A DNA stretch of 64,000 bases from Bacteroidota bacterium (GTDB lineage: Bacteria > Bacteroidota > Bacteroidia > Chitinophagales > Chitinophagaceae): assembly GCA_947460175.1 (NCBI GenBank), contig CANHGW010000002.1:62001-126000 (forward strand), written 5' to 3'. Shown in pieces: positions 1 through 8,742 of the stretch (position 1 is the first letter of the stretch; each line of letters opens with the position of its first letter). Under the pieces are notes generated by a model. It was not told where the DNA came from and did no database searches. It saw nothing but the letters and a program-made list of their open reading frames with translations. Position numbers and translations under genes: made by a program.

Positions 1-372
1 ATCAATATCGTATCTACATCTGTAAAAATTCCGTTGAACAATTTAGGTGTAAGCAATACCACACGAGCAGCAGTGGCAGGCTGGGCCAAAACCTTGGCCA
101 ATGAAGTGGCACAATTTGGTATCACCGTCAACAATGTTCTGCCAGGTGCTACATCGACTGTTCGATTGTCTTCAATCATCGAAAATAAATCCAAGAAAAC
201 CAATACAGAATTAAAAGAAGTTGAAGATGAAATGTTGCACGAAATACCGATGCGTCGTTTTGGACAACCAGAAGAAATTGCGGCAATGGCAGCATTTCTT
301 ACGACACCTGCAGCAGCTTATATAACTGGTCAAAGCATCTGTGTTGATGGAGGCAGAACGGGGAGTATTTAA
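1..372 (+). CDS. Short-chain dehydrogenase/reductase (SDR) family protein, 5'-truncated by window edge
   Basis: C-terminal part of an SDR. The frame is open to base 1, so the true start lies outside the window; the TTG at 34 is not a convincing start. Family landmarks are the strand reading INIVSTS, the helix [19 protein letters not shown], the VNNVLPGAT segment after the active site, and the C-terminal [11 protein letters not shown] cofactor-side motif. Oddly, where the catalytic YxxxK should stand the sequence reads SNTTR, so both Tyr and Lys are replaced. It lies upstream of the ALDH8-like gene at 2159, though other genes intervene. It may be an SDR-fold protein with altered chemistry; the family is sure, the reaction unknown. 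Confidence 0.85.
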   Translation: MNIVSTSVKIPLNNLGVSNTTRAAVAGWAKTLANEVAQFGITVNNVLPGATSTVRLSSIIENKSKKTNTELKEVEDEMLHEIPMRRFGQPEEIAAMAAFLTTPAAAYITGQSICVDGGRTGSI

Positions 373-443
373 TTTTATTTTATGATTTGAAAAGAAGCAC
401 ATCAATTTTATTTAAAGTATATTTGATTAAAATAATTTTAACT

Positions 444-839
444 ATGAAAAAAGTAATCCTTCCAATCGCCTTATCTATGTTTTTATTTTCTTGCGCTGAA
501 GAAAAAAAAGTAGAAGAAACTCCTGTAGAACAAAATGGTATCAACATATCTGTGAAAGATGATTCTACGAATGCAAACATCAGCATTAATGAAAATGGGA
601 TTGATGTAAAATCAAATGATGGTAAAGAAGCCAATGTGAAAATTGGGAAAGATGGTATTGATATCACTTCTAAGGAAGGTGAAGAAGCCCATGTAAAAAT
701 CAATGAAGAAGGCATGGACATCAAATCAAAAGATGGTGATACCAAAGTGAAAATGGATAAAAGTGGCAACATGAATATCAAAACCCCAGACGGCAAAGAA
801 ATCAATGTGAATGTGAAAGATGCAGTGGATAAGAAATAA
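444..839 (+). CDS. Small secreted lipoprotein with ~19-residue repeats
   Basis: 131-residue predicted lipoprotein. The ATG at 444 gives MKKVILPIALSMFLFSC, a lipoprotein signal with the lipobox Cys at residue 17; the upstream in-frame TTG at 387 would spoil it. The mature part is about five imperfect 18-20-residue repeats of the form G-(I/M)-(D/N)-(I/V)-x-S/T-x-(D/E)-G-(K/E)-E-A-x-V-K-I, rich in Lys, Asp and Glu. The alternating hydrophobic pattern suggests a repetitive beta structure, which is inference. I do not recognise a named family. It probably sits in the inner leaflet of the outer membrane or in the periplasm. Function unknown. Confidence 0.8.
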   Translation: MKKVILPIALSMFLFSCAEEKKVEETPVEQNGINISVKDDSTNANISINENGIDVKSNDGKEANVKIGKDGIDITSKEGEEAHVKINEEGMDIKSKDGDTKVKMDKSGNMNIKTPDGKEINVNVKDAVDKK

Positions 840-917
840 GTAATTATATCTATAATTAAAGTTAGTAATATTGAACCAGAGCCATTTTATTTTAAATTTA
901 AAAATGGTTGTAACAAT

Positions 918-1561
918 ATGAAACAATTAGGGTTTTTAATATTAATATTTTTTATAAACTCATGCAATGAAAAAGGTGAGAAGTAAATTTATAACATTCC
1001 ACCACCACCAAGTGTTTTAAATAGAAATTATCAATTTTCAGAAAGTGAAATTAAAAATAGTATTAATGGAATTTATTCGACTCCTGTAAATGGCAGTGTT
1101 GGTGAAGCAATAGCACTGTATAAAGATTCATTTTATGAATTTAGAAGTGGTGCGTGTTTGTATACTTCTTATAATTCAGGGTATTATAGAATCAAATCAG
1201 ATACGTTGTTCTTTCAAACAGTGATTAATGTCTCAGATAGTAATAAAGATAGTCACAATCAAATTCAACACTTAAACTATGCTCTTTTAATCGATAATAA
1301 AATAATATTCAATAGTGGTTTAAAAGAGTCAGAAAATATTTTATTTAAATACAAAGTTGGATTTAATAATCATAATTTTTTAGACCAAGATGGTAATGGT
1401 GAATCATATAAATTAGATACTTTGAATAGAACCTATGAAGAAGGTGAGTATAAAAATTTTATTTTATATAATGGATGGACAAAAAATTTTATGATGCAGA
1501 TGATTTAATAGGTAAGCGAGATTCTTATAAAAATGGAATATTGGATACATCAAGAAATTAA
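918..1561 (+). pseudogene. Broken lipoprotein gene: in-frame TAA plus probable 3' frameshift
   Basis: ATG 918 starts MKQLGFLILIFFINSC, a clear lipoprotein signal, but the frame meets TAA at 984-986 six codons after the lipobox Cys. The same frame then continues open for about 170 codons (IYNIPPPPSVLNRNYQF... onward) to a TAA at 1506-1508. Near 1477-1488 (an A-run followed by a T-run) a one-base shift gives a more natural ending, KKFYDADDLIGKRDSYKNG..., that stops at 1559-1561, exactly at the end of the convergent toxin gene. Two lesions in one gene point to decay, or to sequence errors in homopolymers. The family is not recognised; the end resembles the repeats of YwqK-type antitoxin-like proteins only loosely. 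Confidence 0.6.
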
Positions 1562-1860
1562 AATTGAAGTTTTCGATCATCTTGTCTATTATCCCAAAAT
1601 AATAAAATTTCTATACTATTTTCTTGTTTTAAATATCTATAAAATAAAGTGACATGAGGATGAATAATTACCTTTTGTATTAAATTTAATTTATCATGTA
1701 AAAGAGCAGAATTAGGATATTCACAAATCCATTTTATTTTTTCATCCACTAATTGTACAAAGGTTTTGGCGATTTTTAAATTCCAAATTTCAATTAAAAA
1801 TAAAAATATTTCCTCGTGACTATTTGTGGCCTCTTCTGTCCAAACAACCTTTATTTCCAT
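1558..1860 (-). CDS. RelE/ParE-family toxin of a type II toxin-antitoxin system
   Basis: 100-residue protein with the ParE/RelE outline: an N-terminal strand (IKVVWTEEA), two amphipathic helices (HEEIFLFLIEIWNLKIAKTFVQLVDEKI), a central PNSALLHDKLNLIQKVIIHPHVTLFYRY stretch corresponding to the family's core strands, and the C-terminal IEILLFWDNRQD strand that normally ends this fold. Length is typical. Its start overlaps the end of the upstream antitoxin-like gene by 10 bases, the usual translationally coupled antitoxin-then-toxin order. Members either cleave ribosome-bound mRNA (RelE) or poison gyrase (ParE); the sequence alone does not decide which. Confidence 0.82.
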   Translation of the reverse strand: MEIKVVWTEEATNSHEEIFLFLIEIWNLKIAKTFVQLVDEKIKWICEYPNSALLHDKLNLIQKVIIHPHVTLFYRYLKQENSIEILLFWDNRQDDRKLQF

Positions 1861-2066
1861 TCTTTATATTTATTCATAACATCTTCATGAGAAATATATT
1901 GTTTAGTATTTGCTTGTTGAATCGATTTTTCCAATCGTTGTTTTACATATAAAGGAACTTCATCATGAGTTGTAGAACCCTTCAATAATTCTTGAATTTC
2001 TAATAAAATAACATCATCTGAAAGTTTTATTTGTTCAATAATTTCATTTTGAAGTTCTGTATTCAT
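1851..2066 (-). CDS. Antitoxin of the RelE/ParE-type pair
   Basis: 71-residue, mostly helical, charged protein directly upstream of and overlapping the toxin gene by 10 bases. The N-terminal half (ELQNEIIEQIKLSDDVILLEIQELL) is a helix pair of the kind used for dimerisation and DNA binding. The C-terminal part (VKQRLEKSIQQANTKQYISHEDVMNKYKEW) matches the tail common in antitoxins of Bacteroidota RelE/ParE pairs, where a helix then an extended segment wraps the toxin. It would neutralise the toxin and repress the shared promoter, which should lie in 2067-2130. The assignment rests mainly on position, size and composition. Confidence 0.75.
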   Translation of the reverse strand: MNTELQNEIIEQIKLSDDVILLEIQELLKGSTTHDEVPLYVKQRLEKSIQQANTKQYISHEDVMNKYKEWK

Positions 2067-2158
2067 TTTATTTTCTTTATACCAAAATTACAAATAAATC
2101 TTTGTTTCAACTACAAACAATTAAACTTAATTTTGCTTTCTACTTGTAAACTAAGATT

Positions 2159-3616
2159 ATGAATTTGACTAATTTTCAATACATCCAAAACTATATTGGA
2201 GGTGAATTTACTGAACCATTATCAAAACAATATATAGATAATATCAATCCTGCAACTGGTGAGAAATATGGTCAAATTCCCAATAGCAATGCAGAGGATG
2301 TAGATGCTGCAGTAAAGGCTGCTCAAAAAGCGTTTCCGAGTTGGAGTGTTTCTTCTGCAGAGTCTCGCTTCAAAATTTTAAATCGTATAGCCGAATTAAT
2401 CGACGAAAACTTAGATGTATTGGCATTGGCGGAAACGACCGATAATGGTAAACCACTTTCATTGAGTAAACGAGTTGACATCCCTAGAGCTTCGAGCAAC
2501 TTTCGTTTTTTTGCTACTAGCATCATGCACTTTTCAACAGAAAGTCATATGATGGAAGATAAAGCAATCAACTATACCATGCGTCAGCCAATTGGTATTG
2601 TAGGATGTATATCACCATGGAATTTACCCTTGTATTTATTTTCATGGAAAATTGCCCCTGCATTAGCAGCAGGCAATTGTGTAATCGCCAAGCCAAGTGA
2701 AGTCACACCATTGACATCATTTTTACTAGCCAAAATTTGCAAAGAAGCAGGCTTGCCTGATGGCGTATTGAATATCCTGCATGGTGATGGACCGAGTTGC
2801 GGAAGTGCGATTGTAGCTCATCCATCAATCAAAGCAATTTCATTTACAGGTAGTACTCGTGCAGGTCAACATATTGCATCCGTAGCTGCACCTATGTTTA
2901 AAAAATTGTCCTTGGAGCTTGGAGGTAAAAATCCGAATATCATTTTTGCAGATTGCGATTGGGGTAAAATGATGAAGACAACTGTTCAAAGTTCATTTGC
3001 CAATCAAGGGCAAATATGTTTATGTGGAAGTAGAATTTTAGTAGAGAAATCGATATACGAACGATTCAAATCTGAATTTGTAGAACATGTAAAAAAACTA
3101 ATTGTGGGCGATCCAATGGATGCTAATTCTAAACAAGGCGCAGTGGTAAGTAAATTGCATTACGATAAAATATTGAATTGCATTGAATTGGCGAAGCAAG
3201 AAGGAGGTACCATTTTAGTAGGTGGTAATACAGTTAAACTGGAAGGTCGCTGTGCGAAAGGTTACTTTGTGGAGCCTACCATTATAGAAGGTTTAGGTGC
3301 TAACTGTCGTACCAATATGGAAGAAATATTTGGACCTGTGGTTACTCTTCAATCGTTCGATACAGAGGAGGAAGCATTGGCATTAGCTAATTGTAGTGAC
3401 TATGGTTTAGCTTCTACTGTTTGGACACAAGATATTTCCAAAGCAAACCGAGTGGCTATGAAGTTGAATGCAGGTATTGTATGGATCAATTGTTGGTTGT
3501 TGCGCGATTTGCGCACACCGTTTGGTGGAGTCAAAAATAGTGGCGTAGGTCGTGAAGGTGGTTGGGATGCATTGCGCTTTTTTACCGAAGCAAAAAATGT
3601 GTGTGTGGAATTGTAA
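2159..3616 (+). CDS. Aldehyde dehydrogenase, ALDH8 / 2-aminomuconate-6-semialdehyde dehydrogenase type
   Basis: 485-residue NAD(P)+-dependent aldehyde dehydrogenase with all catalytic landmarks: the oxyanion Asn in ISPWN (residue 155), Rossmann FTGSTRAG (229-236), general base Glu253 in LELGG and nucleophile Cys287 in GQICLCGSR. The segment WINCWLLRDLRTPFGG (442-457) is characteristic of ALDH8A1 and of 2-aminomuconate and 2-hydroxymuconate semialdehyde dehydrogenases, in which arginines hold the substrate carboxylate; Arg116 and Arg449/452 are the candidates here. This suggests a role in tryptophan (kynurenine) or aromatic ring-cleavage catabolism. No other pathway gene is visible, except possibly the SDR at the window start. 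Confidence 0.9.
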   Translation: MNLTNFQYIQNYIGGEFTEPLSKQYIDNINPATGEKYGQIPNSNAEDVDAAVKAAQKAFPSWSVSSAESRFKILNRIAELIDENLDVLALAETTDNGKPLSLSKRVDIPRASSNFRFFATSIMHFSTESHMMEDKAINYTMRQPIGIVGCISPWNLPLYLFSWKIAPALAAGNCVIAKPSEVTPLTSFLLAKICKEAGLPDGVLNILHGDGPSCGSAIVAHPSIKAISFTGSTRAGQHIASVAAPMFKKLSLELGGKNPNIIFADCDWGKMMKTTVQSSFANQGQICLCGSRILVEKSIYERFKSEFVEHVKKLIVGDPMDANSKQGAVVSKLHYDKILNCIELAKQEGGTILVGGNTVKLEGRCAKGYFVEPTIIEGLGANCRTNMEEIFGPVVTLQSFDTEEEALALANCSDYGLASTVWTQDISKANRVAMKLNAGIVWINCWLLRDLRTPFGGVKNSGVGREGGWDALRFFTEAKNVCVEL

Positions 3617-3620
3617 ATTT

Positions 3621-4730
3621 TTAATTTCCCTTTACATCCAATGCATCTCGCAAGGCATTGCCTAATAGATTAAAGGCCAGTACAATCATCATAATGGCAA
3701 TACCAGGGATGATTGCCAACATTGGACGATTGGTTATAATGAAATTATAATTTTCTTTAATCATCAAACCCCACGATGAAACCGGTGGTTGTACTCCGAT
3801 ACCTAAAAAACTTAAACCTGCTTCTATTAAAATAGCCGTAGCAAAATTACCAGCAGCAAGAACAATCGTAGGTCCTAGTACATTGGGTATGATATGTTTT
3901 ACGATAATACGTGTAGAAGAGAATCCCATCGTACGGGCTGCTTGTATGTATTCCATTTCTTTCAACGACATCACTTGTCCACGTATGAGTCGCGCAGTAC
4001 CAACCCACATAGTAAGTCCAACTGCAATGAAGATTTGCCAAAAGCCTTTACCCAATGCAAACGTAATCGCAAATACCAACAACAAGGTTGGTATGGCCCA
4101 TATTACATTGATCAACCAGGTAATGAGCTGATCGGTCCATCCACCAAAATATCCACTCAAGGCGCCCAACATGACACCTATGAATATAGAAAGTATAACA
4201 GCAATAAATCCTACAGCCATGCTCACGCGAGTGCCTAATATCAGTCGTGAGAGCATATCACGACCATAACGATCGGTTCCAAGCCAGAAGGTTTTTTTAG
4301 TAATATATTTTTTTATGAGTTGATTGTCATTTAAGGCCTCATTGGATGATATAGTTTTTTTTGCAAAACCAATAGGCTCTGTCAAGGTTTCATCTACAAT
4401 TCGGTTTGCTAATATACTGTCCGATGTAATTCGATAATTTAAAATTGGAATCAATTCATAATTTTTTTCTTTGCCATGCAAAAGATATTCAAATGAGCTA
4501 ACATCAGCAGATTGAATTGATTTAAATTTCTTTAAAAATAAACAGCTATAGCCAGGTTGTTTGGTAGCTATTTCTAATGTCATGGTGTTGGCATTGGGGC
4601 TATCATCGGGACTCAATGGATATGCAAAAATGGCTAATACGACTACAAGAACAATAAAGATAATAGAAATCAATGCAGCCTTGTTACGTCTGAATCGTTT
4701 CCAAAATCGAGATGTTCCTTGTGTGTTCAT
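3621..4730 (-). CDS. ABC transporter permease, DppC/OppC type
   Basis: 369-residue inner-membrane permease of a peptide-type ABC importer. Residues 1-40 hold the family's N-terminal basic segment and first membrane helix. Residues about 40-145 form a soluble insertion longer than in E. coli OppC. The FWLGTDRYGRDMLSRLILG signature starts at 148, followed by five more membrane helices, with the EAA-loop (ATPase contact) around 260-285 (AARTMGFSSTRIIVKH). No partner permease, ATPase or binding protein lies nearby, so the rest of the transporter must be elsewhere. It starts 15 bases after the glycosyltransferase at 4746-5897 and is probably co-transcribed with it. The substrate, likely peptides, is not shown by the sequence. 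Confidence 0.9.
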   Translation of the reverse strand: MNTQGTSRFWKRFRRNKAALISIIFIVLVVVLAIFAYPLSPDDSPNANTMTLEIATKQPGYSCLFLKKFKSIQSADVSSFEYLLHGKEKNYELIPILNYRITSDSILANRIVDETLTEPIGFAKKTISSNEALNDNQLIKKYITKKTFWLGTDRYGRDMLSRLILGTRVSMAVGFIAVILSIFIGVMLGALSGYFGGWTDQLITWLINVIWAIPTLLLVFAITFALGKGFWQIFIAVGLTMWVGTARLIRGQVMSLKEMEYIQAARTMGFSSTRIIVKHIIPNVLGPTIVLAAGNFATAILIEAGLSFLGIGVQPPVSSWGLMIKENYNFIITNRPMLAIIPGIAIMMIVLAFNLLGNALRDALDVKGN

Positions 4731-4745
4731 GAATCGATCAATAAG

Positions 4746-5897
4746 TTATTTTACGTTACGTTCTTTCCATTGGTAGGTACCAAATTGACCTAGTAAACCT
4801 GAAAGGACTACATAGGGTATATGAAAGCATTGCAAGATAGGAAATCGGACGAGTTCTTTTTCTTTATTAAAAAATTGACTTACCGGTATCATCAACGACA
4901 GTTCAAGGATTGTTTTTGCAATCAATGCAGTTAGTAGTACAAACAATAAGGCAGGTTTGTAAAAACACAAAAGTGTAAGTAAAATAAATGAAAGATTATA
5001 AAAATAGACTAATCCTAATACAATAATAATTCGCTTGTCTTTAAAATGAGTTGCCTTGGATGCCCATCGAATACGTTGATTAAAAAATGCTTTGCTATCA
5101 GCCATGGGTGAGGTTTTCACAATCGCTTCTTTGCATTTGAGGTAATTGGTTTTTTTCGGAAATCGTTGTTCTATTTTATACATCAGCAACATATCATCAC
5201 CACTCGCAATATGATCTATGCCTTTGAAACCACCTACTGTATCATAAGCTTGACGTGTGTAGGCAAGATTAGCTCCATTGCACATGGTGCCACTATGGGT
5301 ATAGGCAACGGCTCCAGTTATTCCTTGCATAGTCATGAAGTCGAGGGATTGAAATAACTGAAACAAGGATTGATCACATGTAAAATCGACTGGGGCAGCT
5401 ATGAGTTTGTATCGGTATATTTCATAATAACTTACCAAGCTCAAGAGCCAATACGGACTCATACGGCAATCAGCATCGGTAGTGATGATGAGTTCTCCAT
5501 TGCTTTGTAAAATGGCGGTTTCAATGGCTTTTTTCTTATACGAGTTTAAAATTTGTGTACCGGTATGAATCGACAAGTCAATATACTTTACACCCAAAAA
5601 TGATTGTACAATATCTGGCGTACGATCGGTCGAATGATCATCTACCACTATGATTTCCATCAAATCGGTAGGATAATATTGTGATAAAATGTCATTTAAT
5701 AAATGATCAATATTGAGTTCTTCATTACGAGCGGGTATGATGATGCTCACTTTTGTTTTGGGTACATATTGTTTATTCAATACAAATTCATCCAAGTGAT
5801 TCCATCCTGCTTTGTAATACAATATCAAAACTGCATAACACAGAAACAATAAGACGAGTATGAAAATTAAAATGGCCATCCCTAGAATAGTATGCAA
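4746..5897 (-). CDS. Membrane-anchored family 2 glycosyltransferase
   Basis: 383-residue processive-type GT-A glycosyltransferase. An N-terminal membrane helix (about 8-28) is followed by the GT2 domain: SIIIPARNEE (51-60), VVDDHSTD (84-91), the DAD metal-binding triad (141-143), GDD (233-235) and QRIRW (274-278), the Q/RxxRW acceptor motif of cellulose-synthase-like and N-acetylglucosaminyltransferase enzymes. About three further membrane helices follow (290-372). A second ATG at residue 7 (base 5879) is an equally good start. It is divergent from the GT4 gene at 6003, and the two may share a glycan pathway. Donor and acceptor sugars cannot be inferred. Confidence 0.88.
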   Translation of the reverse strand: MHTILGMAILIFILVLLFLCYAVLILYYKAGWNHLDEFVLNKQYVPKTKVSIIIPARNEELNIDHLLNDILSQYYPTDLMEIIVVDDHSTDRTPDIVQSFLGVKYIDLSIHTGTQILNSYKKKAIETAILQSNGELIITTDADCRMSPYWLLSLVSYYEIYRYKLIAAPVDFTCDQSLFQLFQSLDFMTMQGITGAVAYTHSGTMCNGANLAYTRQAYDTVGGFKGIDHIASGDDMLLMYKIEQRFPKKTNYLKCKEAIVKTSPMADSKAFFNQRIRWASKATHFKDKRIIIVLGLVYFYNLSFILLTLLCFYKPALLFVLLTALIAKTILELSLMIPVSQFFNKEKELVRFPILQCFHIPYVVLSGLLGQFGTYQWKERNVK

Positions 5898-6002
5898 TAT
5901 CAGAAATTATATCTTCTTATACGAATGAAGAGAATAGTTTTTTCAAAAGCATTTAATTCGAAACTTTTTTCTATTCAAAAATTCTAGTACTTTCACATAG
6001 CC

Positions 6003-7136
6003 ATGCGAAAAAAAATAATTTGGTTGTGTAGTTGGTATCCTAATGAATTGGATCGATATACAGGTGATTTTATTCAGCGTCAGGCTCAAGCTGCATCGAT
6101 TTATGCCGATATAGAAGTGGTGCATGTAGTGGATGCAATCGAAGATAAATGCAATGTGATTCATGTAAATTCATTTTTGAGAGAAACCATTTACTACATC
6201 AAGGCATGGAATAAAATTAGTCGTTACAAAGATTTTTTTCAAATTCATGAATCCTTTATCAGTGATTATTTTAGTCGTAAAGGCAAGCCAGATTTAGTTC
6301 ATGTACATATTCCTATCAAAAGCGGATTGATTGCATTGCGATGGAAACGAATATATAAATTGCCATTTATTGTAACCGAGCACTACGGTATTTACAATCA
6401 TGAAGTAGAAGATCGATTTAGTCAGCGAAATTATTTTTTCAAGTTTTTTACCCGACGTATTTTACAACAAGCAAGTGCTTTTTTGCCTGTGAGTGAAAGC
6501 TTGGGAAAAGATGTAAACGAACATGCCTGCAGCAAAGAGTTTCAGGTAGTGCCCAATGTAGTTGACACATCTCTTTTTTATTGGAAAGAAATGAATCATC
6601 CACAACATCCATTTCGATTTATCCATGTATCCAACGGGGCTAGTATTAAAAATTTGGAAGGGATATTAACTGCTGTTGAACTTCTTTCAAAACAACGTTC
6701 CGATTTTGCAGTATATTTCATAGGCAATACAAACAAGCGACATTTAAAATCAGCGAAAGAAAAAAAGTTGAACAATAAACTAGTTTATTTCCTACCCGAA
6801 ATGAGTTATGCTGAAGTAGCAGTGCAAGTTCAACAATCGGATGCTGGGCTTTTATTTAGTTTCAACGAAACACAATCGTGTGCTGTGCTAGAATGGCTTT
6901 GTAGTGGGCTACCTGTAATTGCAACGAATGTAGGTGGTGTAAAGGAATTGATTACTGTTCACAATGGCTTATTAGTAGAATCATCTAATATTGAACAATT
7001 GATCAACGCAATGGAAACCATGATTGATGGTAAGATGAAATTTGATCATCAACTCATAGCTGCACAAGCTAAGTTGAAATATAGTTATGATGCTGTAGGC
7101 AAAACGTTAGCATTGGTGTACAATAAAATAGTTTAA
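6003..7136 (+). CDS. Family 4 glycosyltransferase (group 1)
   Basis: 377-residue soluble GT-B enzyme. The N-terminal acceptor domain begins IIWLCSWYPNELDRYTGDFI, a common opening of Bacteroidota GT4 enzymes with a mobile loop near the active site. LVHVHIP and EHYG follow, then the linker VPNVVDTSLF (183-192) at the domain junction. The C-terminal donor domain has the E-x7-E motif (Glu289...Glu297) followed by CSGLPVIATNVGGVKELI, which holds the nucleotide sugar. The final four bases overlap the convergent aminotransferase gene. It probably adds one sugar to a surface polysaccharide or glycan; the specific sugar is unknown. Confidence 0.9.
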   Translation: MRKKIIWLCSWYPNELDRYTGDFIQRQAQAASIYADIEVVHVVDAIEDKCNVIHVNSFLRETIYYIKAWNKISRYKDFFQIHESFISDYFSRKGKPDLVHVHIPIKSGLIALRWKRIYKLPFIVTEHYGIYNHEVEDRFSQRNYFFKFFTRRILQQASAFLPVSESLGKDVNEHACSKEFQVVPNVVDTSLFYWKEMNHPQHPFRFIHVSNGASIKNLEGILTAVELLSKQRSDFAVYFIGNTNKRHLKSAKEKKLNNKLVYFLPEMSYAEVAVQVQQSDAGLLFSFNETQSCAVLEWLCSGLPVIATNVGGVKELITVHNGLLVESSNIEQLINAMETMIDGKMKFDHQLIAAQAKLKYSYDAVGKTLALVYNKIV

Positions 7137-8635
7137 GCTAATTGAAATGATTCTGAGAATAAAGAGGCTACAAAATCTTTTTCAAAATGAGATTTAAATG
7201 TGTTGTGCGTAAAGATGTTTTTCTTTGGAATGTAAGAGTACGATTTTCCCATTTCTTGAAAGTTTTTAGCTAAATATTCAATTGAGTTTAGGATGATGTC
7301 CACCTCTTCATCAGTCATAGTGGGGTGGATTGATAAACGGATCCAACCCGGGCGTGCAAATAGATTTCCTTGATTGATTTGTTTCAATATTTCTGTTGAC
7401 TCCTCTTGGTTTATTTTCAATAAATAATGGCCATATGTACCTGCACATGCACAGCCTCCTCTTACTTGTACGCCAAAATAATCGTTTAATAATTTGACCC
7501 CTAAATTGAAATGCAAGCCATCAATGTAAAAAGAAATTGCTCCAATTCGATGTTCAATATTTGAAGCAAGTATATGTAAATTTGAAATGTTTTTTAATTG
7601 TTTGAATACCTTTTGTAACATGATCATTTCTCGATGAAGTATGTTCTCAACGCCCATTTCATTTTTTAATTTAAAACTTAAGGCTGCTTTTATCCCTTGT
7701 AAAAAACCTGGGGTACCACCATCTTCTCGATCTTCTACATTTGAATAATATTCATGTGTTTTCCATGGTGTTGTAAATCGAACGGTGCCGCCTCCAGAAT
7801 GATCTGGAATCGTATTTTTACACAATGCCGAATTTAGTATCATAATGCCTGGTGTAGCAGGACCGCCTAAAAATTTATGAGGGGAAATAAAAATCGCATC
7901 GAGTTGTTTGGATTCATCTTCAGGATGCATGTCAATATCAACATAAGGGCCAGAACATGCAAAGTCAACAAAACATAATCCACCAGCACGATGAATCATT
8001 TGAGCGATTGAGTAATAGGGTGTAATGATTCCTGTAACGTTTGAAGAGGCCGTTACGGATGCAATTTTTAAAGGTCTATTAGCATATTGTTTCAACAAAT
8101 CTTCAAAGTGGTTTAAATTCACATGTCCGTGTTCGTCTGGATTAATAATTTCCACATCTGCTATGGTTTCGAGCCATGATGTATGATTGGAGTGATGCTC
8201 CATATGAGTTACAAATACAATGGGCCTATCTTGCTCGCTGAGTTGCATCTTAGATTTAATGTCTGCAATATGATTAGAAATAGCATCAGGTATACGTAAT
8301 CCAAGTATACGTTGTAATTTATTGATCGAATCGGTCATGCCTGTACCTGAAAATATCAAAGCATCATCTTCATTGGCATTCACTTGCTTTTTAATATACT
8401 CTTTTGCTTCATGGTAGGCATTGGTCATGAGAGTACCTGTGATGGATGTTTCAGTATGTGTATTGCCACAAAATGGAAATACCTTTTCAAGCATTGTTTT
8501 TTCAATAGGACCGTAGAGCCGACCACTTGCTATCCAATCGGCGTAGATCAATTTTTTTTCACCAAAGGGTGTAGGAAATGTTTGGTCAATACCTATAATA
8601 TGTTGTCGAAATGGAAGGAAATGTGCTTCACTCAT
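7133..8635 (-). CDS. Class V aminotransferase / cysteine-desulfurase-like PLP enzyme
   Basis: About 500-residue fold-type I PLP enzyme. Landmarks from the ATG at 8635 are THMEHHSN (143-150), with His stacking on PLP, VDFACSGPY with the PLP-nitrogen Asp224, and SPHKFLGG with the Schiff-base Lys254. RGGCACAG at 392-399 supplies cysteines where SufS/NifS enzymes carry their persulfide Cys. At 500 residues it is longer than SufS (about 410), mainly through C-terminal and loop additions. An upstream in-frame ATG at 8671 adds 12 residues; the internal start fits the family better. There is no suf or isc neighbour, so it may be a desulfurase-like enzyme rather than the main Fe-S cluster source. Confidence 0.85.
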   Translation of the reverse strand: MSEAHFLPFRQHIIGIDQTFPTPFGEKKLIYADWIASGRLYGPIEKTMLEKVFPFCGNTHTETSITGTLMTNAYHEAKEYIKKQVNANEDDALIFSGTGMTDSINKLQRILGLRIPDAISNHIADIKSKMQLSEQDRPIVFVTHMEHHSNHTSWLETIADVEIINPDEHGHVNLNHFEDLLKQYANRPLKIASVTASSNVTGIITPYYSIAQMIHRAGGLCFVDFACSGPYVDIDMHPEDESKQLDAIFISPHKFLGGPATPGIMILNSALCKNTIPDHSGGGTVRFTTPWKTHEYYSNVEDREDGGTPGFLQGIKAALSFKLKNEMGVENILHREMIMLQKVFKQLKNISNLHILASNIEHRIGAISFYIDGLHFNLGVKLLNDYFGVQVRGGCACAGTYGHYLLKINQEESTEILKQINQGNLFARPGWIRLSIHPTMTDEEVDIILNSIEYLAKNFQEMGKSYSYIPKKNIFTHNTFKSHFEKDFVASLFSESFQLA

Positions 8636-8742
8636 GATGATGACTCGTTTTTTGAAGGCATGAAAGTACAATGTTTTACGTTGAATACAAACCCTTTCAA
8701 TTGAAATAGGCTCATTACTAAAAAAAATATGGATATGAAGCC

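Noticed and set aside
380-805. Antisense open frame across the repeat lipoprotein
   Set aside because: It is the mirror of a repetitive gene; the sense strand has a lipoprotein signal and the antisense product has no family features.
881-907. Inverted repeat ccatttt/aaaatgg as a terminator of the repeat lipoprotein
   Set aside because: It has an A/T-only loop of 13 bases, weak pairing and no T-run; not convincing.
3883-4238. Plus-strand frames across the OppC gene
   Set aside because: They are shadows of a well-conserved membrane-protein gene on the minus strand.
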